Assembly (NCBI GenBank): GCA_000024525.1 | Contig: CP001769.1 | Coordinates: forward strand, 1,908,001 to 1,972,000 | DNA: 64,000 nucleotides | Direction of reading: 5' to 3' | Origin: Spirosoma linguale DSM 74 | Lineage (GTDB): Bacteria > Bacteroidota > Bacteroidia > Cytophagales > Spirosomataceae | Part shown: positions 45,281 to 52,063 of the stretch, piece after piece | Layout: each line of letters begins with the position of its first letter | Position numbering within the stretch: position 1 is the stretch's first letter | Position numbers and translations under genes: made by a program | The notes under the pieces: model-generated | Database searches by the model: none | Told to the model about the DNA's origin: nothing | Seen by the model: the letters and a program-made list of their open reading frames with translations, nothing else

Positions 45281-47487
45281 TAGTTGCCAAGCTCTAATTG
45301 ATTTTTAACTAAGCTGTAGTAGTTCCCTTTTTGGTTAACTAATTCGAGGTGAGTCCCGCGTTCAACAATCTCTCCTTTGTCAAGTACAATAATTTGATCA
45401 GCTGCTTTTACCGTACTCAGCCGGTGAGCTACAATAATCACTGTTCTATTTTTGAAAAAGCTATCCAGGTTCTTCATGATAACCGATTCATTATTGGCGT
45501 CCAAAGCACTGGTTGCTTCATCAAAAAGAATGAATGCGGGATCTTTGTAAACCGCTCGGGCGATCAATATCCTTTGCTTCTGCCCACCGCTTAACCCTGT
45601 TCCGCTGGAGCCAATTCGTGTGTTAAACCCATTCGGCAGACTTTCTATAAACTCTTCAATGTTTGCAATGCTTACGGCTTCTCGTAGCTTTTTTCGGCCA
45701 ATTAACCCATTGGAGTCTGACTCACTCACATTTCGCGAAATTGAATCCGAAAAAATATACCCTTCCTGCATAACGACTCCACACTGGCTACGCCAAAAAT
45801 CATAGCTGATGTTTTTTAAATTACTATTGCCAATATGAATTTGGCCTTGAACCGGTTCGTAAAATTTTAACAGTAGCTTTAATAAAGTTGTTTTGCCACT
45901 GCCACTTGCCCCTACAATGGCCGTAACTTTTCCTTCGGGAACCGTAAAACTGATATTTTTCAATACTAATTCAGAACTACTGCTACCGTATCTGTAGCTT
46001 ACGTTATCGAAGGAAATAGTTCGCTCGGTTGGTAGTTCATAAATCATTGTGTTAACCGTAGACTCTTCGTCGTCTTTATCATGAATTTCGGTCAATCTGC
46101 CCAAACTTAATTTTGCATCCTGATACGTTCTAATGAAGGCAATAAAATTGTTGATGGGCACATTCATCTGACCAACAATGTATTGAACGGATAGCATCGA
46201 GCCAAGAGTAATATGGCCATCAATTACTGATTTTGCGGCAACAAAACTGATTAGAATATTTTTGACTTCGTTGAGAAAACGCCCACCCTCATTTTGCGTT
46301 TGAGAAAGAGCCATACTACGGATGTTTAATTTAAATAAACGGGCCTGAATGGCTTCCCACTCCCAGCGTCGTCGTTTTTCAGACCCATTGAGTTTTATTT
46401 CCTGCATTCCGTTGATGAGCTGTATCGCACTGCTCTGGTTACCGGCAGCCTGGTCGAAATACCGATAATCGATTTCGGCACGTTGTTTTAAAAACAACAA
46501 GACCCAGACCATATACAGGCCCGATCCGAGGAGGAAAATGAAAAATAGCTGGGCATTGAAATAGAAAAGAATCGACCCGAAAATTAGGAAGGAGACAGCC
46601 GAAAAAAGTACGTCCAGCGTAGTGGCTGATAAAAAAGCCTGGATGCGATTGTGATCCTGAATCCGTTGTAAAATATCACCAGTTCCTTTCGAATCGAAAA
46701 AGGCTATAGGTAGCCGCATTAGCTTCATCATGAAGTCGGAGAGCATACGCAGGTTTACCCGGCTTGTCACATGCAGCAAAATCCAACTGCGCAGTACGTT
46801 GACTCCGGTCTGGGAAATGAATAAGACCAACTGAGCAATCAGTACCAGGTAAATGAAATTGAGATTGCGGGTATTAATCCCTGTATCGACAATTTGCTGG
46901 GTTAAAAAAGGTAAGGCTAATTGCAGTAAGCTGATTGTTAATAGGCTAAGAAAGAGTTGCAGGCCATATCGGTTATACGGTCGAAAATAGCGTAACAAAA
47001 ATCCGCTAAATGATTTCTTGTTCGCTTTAGGAGTATTCTCTTGCTCATAAAACCGGAGTGTTGGCTCAAACAGTAGCAAGACCCCTTCTGAGTCGTCTGA
47101 AATAGTTTTTTCAGGAATCCATCCCTTCAAAAACTCCTGTTTAGTATGCGTCAGCAAGCCGTGGCCGGGGTCGGCGACAACTACTTTTGTTGGTGTTGCT
47201 TCATACACCACCACAAAATGCCGTTGCCGCCAGTGCGCAATACAGGGCAACGGAATTTGCTCGGCCAGGGTATCGTATTGAGCATTTAACGCCAGTGTAC
47301 TAAACCCAATTCGCTCGGCGGCATCGGCAAGCCCACCCATAGTGGTACCGTCGCGGGCCAAATTGGCTATTTCCCGAAGATAAGCGGCATCTAACGACTT
47401 GCCATGAAACTTACTAATCATCCGTAGGCACGTAGGCCCACAATCCATCAGGTCGTACTGACGGTAAAAGGGATACTTTTTTGCCAA
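45280..47487 (-). CDS. Peptidase C39-containing ABC exporter
   Basis: 735 residues. The N-terminal C39 peptidase has its Gln10, catalytic Cys16 (DCGPTCL), His90 (RQRHFVVVYE) and Asp106 (VADPGHG). Then follow six membrane helices (about 160-440) and an ATPase domain with the Walker A GASGSGKTTLL, the LSGGQKQR signature and the DEATSALD Walker B region. Such exporters cut double-glycine leaders and export the peptide. The precursor gene at 51041 has such a GG leader, which is strong context. The gene is 9 bases after the upstream MBL gene and overlaps HlyD by one base. Confidence 0.95.
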   Translation of the reverse strand: MAKKYPFYRQYDLMDCGPTCLRMISKFHGKSLDAAYLREIANLARDGTTMGGLADAAERIGFSTLALNAQYDTLAEQIPLPCIAHWRQRHFVVVYEATPTKVVVADPGHGLLTHTKQEFLKGWIPEKTISDDSEGVLLLFEPTLRFYEQENTPKANKKSFSGFLLRYFRPYNRYGLQLFLSLLTISLLQLALPFLTQQIVDTGINTRNLNFIYLVLIAQLVLFISQTGVNVLRSWILLHVTSRVNLRMLSDFMMKLMRLPIAFFDSKGTGDILQRIQDHNRIQAFLSATTLDVLFSAVSFLIFGSILFYFNAQLFFIFLLGSGLYMVWVLLFLKQRAEIDYRYFDQAAGNQSSAIQLINGMQEIKLNGSEKRRRWEWEAIQARLFKLNIRSMALSQTQNEGGRFLNEVKNILISFVAAKSVIDGHITLGSMLSVQYIVGQMNVPINNFIAFIRTYQDAKLSLGRLTEIHDKDDEESTVNTMIYELPTERTISFDNVSYRYGSSSSELVLKNISFTVPEGKVTAIVGASGSGKTTLLKLLLKFYEPVQGQIHIGNSNLKNISYDFWRSQCGVVMQEGYIFSDSISRNVSESDSNGLIGRKKLREAVSIANIEEFIESLPNGFNTRIGSSGTGLSGGQKQRILIARAVYKDPAFILFDEATSALDANNESVIMKNLDSFFKNRTVIIVAHRLSTVKAADQIIVLDKGEIVERGTHLELVNQKGNYYSLVKNQLELGN

Positions 47488-47496
47488 AGTAGTCGG

Positions 47497-48981
47497 TTAT
47501 TTTAGTTCGACCGATTTGCGTAAATCGTCTACAGTGCCAAAAGCGGCTTGCCCATTCAAGGGCCAGGCGGTATAAATTTTGTCGACAGCAAGATTGTTTT
47601 TGCTGATCAGATTATAAACAGCTTTACCCCGCTCGCCAGCGGGCGAAATCCGGCCATCTACCCGGAAGAACAACAAATCGCCGGACCAGAGTAATTTCTG
47701 TTGTGGAAAATAGAACGCCAAATGCTCTGCCGTATGGCTGGTGCCTTTACCAATTTCATAGGCAACAACTTCCGTTTGCTTGTCTTTATACGTTTCCTGA
47801 CCATCAAGCGGTACAAAGTCGAAGGTATAGTTTTGTCCGTTTGTCGTATTGGCGTTACCCAGCGTATGAGTGTTTGTCAGTAACTTTTTAAAATAGGCTT
47901 CATTACCTGCTGTTGTCACAAACATGACGGGCAAATCAGCGAAGGCACGAATGCCGCCCGCATGGTCGGGGTGGTGGTGGGTAAGAAAAACCTGACGAAG
48001 TGGCTTTTGAGGGTAGCGCTTTTGAATTTCGCTGAGAATCTGCTGGTTTAAACCAATACCGGAAGGGCTTTCAAACAAGGCTACATGATCGCTAAACTGA
48101 ACGACCAGTACTTTATTATTTTGTGACATGATCTTGATCAAATCAATGTTTGGCGCAATCGTTTCAACCACCAATGACTCACTTTTTTGGTTGATCTCTG
48201 CCAGTTTAGTGCGAAATGCCACCGGAACCCACCGAAGCTGTAGATCGCTGGTATCGGATTTAATGCCAGAACGAATCTCTGTATACGTCATTTCGCGTTC
48301 CAGGATGCCAAATTCATAATCTGACCGGCTGGTTGGTACTTTAAGTCCATTCTTATCTTCGTAGCCTTTGTATTCGCTACAGAAGGATACATCCCCATAG
48401 CGGTCGTTATACACTATTTTTTCTACCTTCTCCACCAAAAAGGTTTTTGAGTTAATGTAGATGGTTACGGCATCGTTGGGTTTGTCGCTGAATGAAAGCA
48501 GGCTATGTTTTCCCTGCTCGCCCAGGTAGCGTAATGACTGCCGATTGGCATAGGCAAACTGCAACAGTTTAATGGGCAAAGCTTTGGCCGCTTCATAACG
48601 AAATCCCTGAGCGTTGGACTTGACCAGCGTTCGGTCAAAATAGCCAATTGAGTAGAGCGAGTCCGATTTGCTTACGGAGGCACTGATATAGGAACCTCCG
48701 TTATTCTGAATCACACTACGTACATAAGAAACCTGTTCCGGCTCGAAATAGGCCAGTTTCTCTTCAACGGGTATATCTTTTGTTTTTTCGGGCACATCAT
48801 AATGACCCAAATTGTGAATTGTGCCGCTTGTGGTCAGCAGCAGACCCGCTGGAACGTCTTTGCCAGTGGCCGAAATGGCTTTTTGTAAAACCGATAGCGC
48901 TTTTTGATAATTTGTGATGGTCTGCGCCCACACGGGGACTGTGCCTGCCAATAGGGTCGTTAGTAAATAAATAAATCTCAT
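47497..48981 (-). CDS. Exported metallo-beta-lactamase-fold protein
   Basis: 494 residues. A signal peptide (MRFIYLLTTLLAGTVPVWAQ) is followed by an about 270-residue N-domain without a recognised family, then an MBL-fold domain with THHHPDHAGGIRAF (His335, His337, Asp339, His340), a GTSHTAEHLAFYFP His and the SGDLLFF Asp. It is therefore a zinc hydrolase of the glyoxalase II-like type in the periplasm or outer face. It overlaps the upstream gene by four bases (ATGA), so it belongs to the RiPP-like operon. Peptide processing, hydrolase-based self-protection or a housekeeping role are all possible. Confidence 0.87.
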   Translation of the reverse strand: MRFIYLLTTLLAGTVPVWAQTITNYQKALSVLQKAISATGKDVPAGLLLTTSGTIHNLGHYDVPEKTKDIPVEEKLAYFEPEQVSYVRSVIQNNGGSYISASVSKSDSLYSIGYFDRTLVKSNAQGFRYEAAKALPIKLLQFAYANRQSLRYLGEQGKHSLLSFSDKPNDAVTIYINSKTFLVEKVEKIVYNDRYGDVSFCSEYKGYEDKNGLKVPTSRSDYEFGILEREMTYTEIRSGIKSDTSDLQLRWVPVAFRTKLAEINQKSESLVVETIAPNIDLIKIMSQNNKVLVVQFSDHVALFESPSGIGLNQQILSEIQKRYPQKPLRQVFLTHHHPDHAGGIRAFADLPVMFVTTAGNEAYFKKLLTNTHTLGNANTTNGQNYTFDFVPLDGQETYKDKQTEVVAYEIGKGTSHTAEHLAFYFPQQKLLWSGDLLFFRVDGRISPAGERGKAVYNLISKNNLAVDKIYTAWPLNGQAAFGTVDDLRKSVELK

Positions 48982-50138
48982 GCAAAAGGTGTTTTAGGGA
49001 GTGGGTTAAGGAGGGCGAATAAATCGTATTGAAAGGTGTACGGTTGGTTACTATATTTAAATCCAGCCAGTGCCGATTGGTACTTTTGATAGATATACGC
49101 ATAGCCAGCCGCAAACTGACGGTGATAGTCCATACCGGCCTCGGTCAGAATGCTGGGGTTATTCATATTTGTCAGATCAATATTGAATTTGTAGATATAA
49201 AATCCGATGCGCCCCAGGGCCTCATGCTGTAATACCTTCGAAAGGGCAGATGTAGCCTCAAGAACGCTATCCATCGAATGTAGAATGGTTGTATACGTGA
49301 ATAACCCATGAAAAGCACCGTAGACCGTACGGGTATCCCAGGAAGCTTTTGTGAATTCGTTGATCGGAAAGTCTTTAGCAACATGTAAGTACGTTTCCGT
49401 ATCTAGCGTTAAGGCATTGAAAATAACATGGCCGCACTGATGGGCTATATCGTCGATAAAAAAGACGGGTGTTTGTGGTTTATTTTCTACATTAAAATAA
49501 GCCGTACCATGATGCATGATACCCGCAAACGAATGATGTTCTGGCGGACTACTGAAAACAACAAACTCACGCGTAACGGATTCAATTAATTGCCAAAAAT
49601 CAGGCAACTTGGTTTGGAAGAAATGAACCGCCTGAAATAAAGGTTTCTGATATTTCTTTGCAGTTACTTCCACCGATTCATAGAACGAAATAGCTTGCCT
49701 ATGCCCTAATAAATCAGTTGGGTGCCAGCAAAGCCGAATTGTGCTATTGGGTAAGGATTGGTTGGGAATAAGGCCAGTCGTAAGTTGTGCCGAATTTATA
49801 GTAAACGGTTCAAATGGATTAGCTCTGATATATCCTAGATTAGGCAAATTGATCAGACCAAATCGATCTGCTCTGACGGTTAATAAATCAGGTCGGTTAT
49901 TGTTTGAAATATAACCAACTAGGCATTGAGTTAAAGGTATAGTTACTGCTTTGTCAATATCAGATAAGAAATGGCAAAACAGGGTTGGCTCTAAAAAAAT
50001 AGAATCATTATCATAATCAAGCAGTTCAAATAATGTTGGGTCTGACTGATACATTGCCATGCGGATTGTATCAGAGAGGATGGATTGATTAGCATTGTAG
50101 AATTCTTTATTAGGTATGGAGTATTTCAAAATCTTCAT
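48978..50138 (-). CDS. HExxH-type 2-oxoglutarate peptide beta-hydroxylase-like protein (HQCGH variant)
   Basis: 386 residues, cytosolic, no signal. The motif FIDDIAHQCGHVIF (His233, His237) sits where the family has HExxH, and a second conserved segment TRTVYGAFHGLFTYTTI (His277) resembles the later His motif of the family annotated as aKG-HExxH-type peptide beta-hydroxylase. An upstream SFAGIMHHGTAYFN strand also fits. The Glu of HExxH is Gln here, which argues against protease chemistry but not against iron binding by the two His. The family call is from memory of motif patterns. It is 10 bases after the CPBP stop and overlaps the MBL gene by four bases. Confidence 0.6.
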   Translation of the reverse strand: MKILKYSIPNKEFYNANQSILSDTIRMAMYQSDPTLFELLDYDNDSIFLEPTLFCHFLSDIDKAVTIPLTQCLVGYISNNNRPDLLTVRADRFGLINLPNLGYIRANPFEPFTINSAQLTTGLIPNQSLPNSTIRLCWHPTDLLGHRQAISFYESVEVTAKKYQKPLFQAVHFFQTKLPDFWQLIESVTREFVVFSSPPEHHSFAGIMHHGTAYFNVENKPQTPVFFIDDIAHQCGHVIFNALTLDTETYLHVAKDFPINEFTKASWDTRTVYGAFHGLFTYTTILHSMDSVLEATSALSKVLQHEALGRIGFYIYKFNIDLTNMNNPSILTEAGMDYHRQFAAGYAYIYQKYQSALAGFKYSNQPYTFQYDLFALLNPLPKTPFA

Positions 50139-50148
50139 ATGTTTGTCG

Positions 50149-50877
50149 TCATTGGTGTGTTAAGGCAATAGCGGTTAAGACAGAAATTGTATTCTTAGAA
50201 GCATGTATAAAAAAAGAATATATGATGCCATATTTGAGCCTGACATAACCAAGTATAATTCCTGAAAATATTTGTGATAAAGTTAGTAATGGAATATAAA
50301 GCAACAACTTTATATTTATTGGATAGTTAAGCAGGTGAGAGAGACCAAATAATAATATCGACATATAGAAAATAAATTTTGTATGCCTAAGCCAAAATAT
50401 TTCTATCATGGATTTAAGTTTTATGGATCTGTTTATTAAAATATAAAATAGTAGACCGAAGAGAATAGAAATAATGCTTCTAATAACTATATTAAAAACG
50501 TTTTCAAACGGAAATGCAATTGCCCCGCTCACCAAATAAAATATAAATGTCAGCATTAAGGTTAGATTTTTTAGAGAATATTTTAAAGAAACTCTAAATA
50601 ATATTTCTTCAAACATTGGAGCAAGTATAATAATTGTAAATATGATACTAAAAATATTTTTTTCGAAAAGCGCCGTGAGAGTTTCATTTTTAGGAATTAC
50701 AATGTTAAAATGACGACTTAGTATAAGTATTGTAGAACCTATAGTAATGTTGATTATATAGGAAAACAAAAAAATAACAACTGAATCTTTCAATGATTGT
50801 ATTGTATTAACATTATGTTTATTATTTAATTTGCCATTTTTTAAAAGAAAGAATATTTCATTTGTGAATATTTTCAT
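50149..50877 (-). CDS. CPBP family intramembrane protease
   Basis: 242 residues, mostly hydrophobic, clearly richer in Ile, Asn, Lys and Phe and in AT than neighbouring genes. The CPBP (Abi/CAAX) motifs are present: Glu90-Glu91-x3-Arg95 (EEILFR), His181 (FGLSHLLN) and His225 (SFFIHA), with about seven or eight spans. In peptide clusters such proteins serve as leader proteases or immunity proteins; which applies here is unknown. It starts near the 68-bp palindrome and lies between the precursor gene and the hydroxylase-like gene. Confidence 0.88.
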   Translation of the reverse strand: MKIFTNEIFFLLKNGKLNNKHNVNTIQSLKDSVVIFLFSYIINITIGSTILILSRHFNIVIPKNETLTALFEKNIFSIIFTIIILAPMFEEILFRVSLKYSLKNLTLMLTFIFYLVSGAIAFPFENVFNIVIRSIISILFGLLFYILINRSIKLKSMIEIFWLRHTKFIFYMSILLFGLSHLLNYPINIKLLLYIPLLTLSQIFSGIILGYVRLKYGIIYSFFIHASKNTISVLTAIALTHQ

Positions 50878-50914
50878 TATTTTCTTATTTAAACGAAATG
50901 AATCTTATTGTTTC

Positions 50915-50982
50915 AATTTTCTCTGCTGTCAGTTAAATTAATGAAAATATTTTCATTAATTTAACTGACAGCAGAGAAAATT
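50915..50982. repeat. 68-base perfect palindrome
   Basis: Bases 50915-50948 and 50949-50982 are exact reverse complements over 34 bp with no spacer. The sequence is AT-rich with a GCTGTCAG/CTGACAGC core. It lies between the precursor peptide gene and the CPBP gene. As RNA it gives a very long hairpin, which may separate the abundant peptide mRNA from the enzyme genes. Confidence 0.9.
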
Positions 50983-50987
50983 TATTA

Positions 50988-51035
50988 ATATCTAGCTTCA
51001 TTGTGATATACATAAGTTACAATAAAGCTAGATAT
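50988..51035 (-). terminator. Hairpin following the precursor peptide gene
   Basis: Arms 50988-51004 and 51019-51035 pair at 16 of 17 positions with a 14-base loop, starting 5 bases past the precursor stop. It is followed on the minus strand by an AT-rich stretch and then the 68-base palindrome, so the two structures act in series between peptide and enzyme genes. Confidence 0.7.
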
Positions 51036-51040
51036 GATTT

Positions 51041-51208
51041 TTAGGTGTGGAAAGGTGTGATTTCTAAAAAGAGAAGAAATAATTGCCAAGCGTCTTCACA
51101 AGTTTGGCAATGGCAATCGCCAACAACACCACCTTTAATTGCCTCTAAATTATTAGTAACCTGTTGCGCTGATTGCTCTTTCAGTTCAGCTAACGATAAT
51201 CGCTTCAT
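51041..51208 (-). CDS. RiPP precursor peptide with double-glycine leader
   Basis: 55 residues from ATG 51208; an upstream in-frame TTG would add five residues (MAQVR). The leader, residues 1-27, is MKRLSLAELKEQSAQQVTNN followed by LEAIKGG, a typical Bacteroidota GG leader with LSLxEL and LExIKGG segments. Cleavage after Gly27 gives a 28-residue core: VVGDCHCQTCEDAWQ and then LFLLFLEITPFHT. The core has three Cys (core positions 5, 7 and 10), several Asp/Glu, a Trp and a hydrophobic second half. The C39 exporter in the same cluster can cut this leader. No sequence-identical known peptide is recalled. Confidence 0.8.
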   Translation of the reverse strand: MKRLSLAELKEQSAQQVTNNLEAIKGGVVGDCHCQTCEDAWQLFLLFLEITPFHT

Positions 51209-51237
51209 GCGTACTTGTGCCAAAGGGAATAGTTATT

Positions 51238-51251
51238 TTGCGATATTGCAA
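51238..51251. promoter_or_regulatory. Candidate operator dyad in the divergent region
   Basis: TTGC, six bases, GCAA at 51238-51251, 30 bases before the precursor start. The octamer AGGTGACT also occurs twice, at 51294-51301 and 51358-51365, in the region between the precursor and the XRE gene. Either set could be bound by the XRE protein. Evidence is sequence symmetry only. Confidence 0.3.
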
Positions 51252-51411
51252 GGTTGCTTCGGCAGGAGCAAATATGATGGTATCGGTAAGCAAAGGTGAC
51301 TAAAAACATGATAAAATAAGGCAGAATACTTGATTTGTTTAATCATATTTTTTCTATAGGTGACTTACTTGTGCCTCATCCGTCAGATTCGATTAGTTAA
51401 ACTACATCATT

Positions 51412-51813
51412 ATGACCTTTGGAACGATATTGCGTAAAAACCGGGAAAAGAAGCGACTCTCTCAAAAAGAGGTGGCAGAACACATTGGCATAGCACAGGC
51501 TACTTACCACAATTGGGAAACAGAACAGTCGAGTTTTCGAGTAGAGTATTTGCCCAAATTAGCCGAGGTATTTGACGTGGCTATGGGAGATTTAATGCCT
51601 GAAGGCACTACGTTGAAACTGATGAACAATCAGCATCAGAAGAACCACGATAGATCAGTAGTAGGTTTTGATGTTACTATAAACGAGTCGCGTGAGCTAT
51701 ATACAGAGTTGGTGAATAGTAAGGATGAAATAATCCGATTGTTAAAGGAAGAAAATACATTGTTAAAAGTTCGTAATGCACAATTAGATGAAAACCAGAA
51801 AAGAGATGCTTAA
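51412..51813 (+). CDS. XRE family helix-turn-helix regulator
   Basis: 133 residues. The N-terminal HTH_3 domain is MTFGTILRKNREKKRLSQKE, then VAEHIGIAQATYHNWE, to about residue 65; a C-terminal coiled coil (about 95-130, ELVNSKDEIIRLLKEENTLLK) probably mediates dimerisation. It is divergent from the peptide cluster across a 203-base gap and is the natural candidate regulator of that cluster, though this is inferred from position. It ends with a strong terminator. Confidence 0.88.
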   Translation: MTFGTILRKNREKKRLSQKEVAEHIGIAQATYHNWETEQSSFRVEYLPKLAEVFDVAMGDLMPEGTTLKLMNNQHQKNHDRSVVGFDVTINESRELYTELVNSKDEIIRLLKEENTLLKVRNAQLDENQKRDA

Positions 51814-51850
51814 ATAAAACATTAAAGAGAGGTATTTCTTTTACCATCAA

Positions 51851-51904
51851 CTTCAAATAAAAAAACTGTTTCCAATGAATTGGAAACAGTTTTTTTATTT
51901 GAAG
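51851..51904 (+). terminator. 25-bp perfect terminator hairpin after the XRE gene
   Basis: Arms 51851-51875 and 51880-51904 are exact reverse complements with a TGAA loop. The stem contains a GTTTCC/GGAAAC core flanked by A-tract and T-tract, so the right arm provides the TTTTTTT expected of an intrinsic terminator. Confidence 0.9.
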
Positions 51905-51944
51905 CCTGTCTTAACTTTCTATTTAAGTGGCAATCATGCATATT

Positions 51945-52032
51945 GTTTTGTCGTGCTGAGGAACGAAGCAACTTTACATTGATTGATGGCTGGCTGGCTT
52001 TAATATGCTTCGTTCATCAGCATGACAAAAAC
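51945..52032. repeat. Dispersed REP-like inverted repeat
   Basis: GTTTTGTCGTGCTGAGGAAC followed by GAAGCA at 51945-51970 pairs, with a one-base bulge and two mismatches, with 52006-52032 (TGCTTCGTTCATCAGCATGA then CAAAAAC). The core GTCATGCTGAGGAACGAAGCA resembles short palindromic repeats that I recall being common in Cytophagales intergenic DNA. It lies after the XRE terminator and before the hslU end. Confidence 0.55.
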
Positions 52033-52063
52033 TAGCCAATTCTCCTGCTTAGCCACCGTATCC

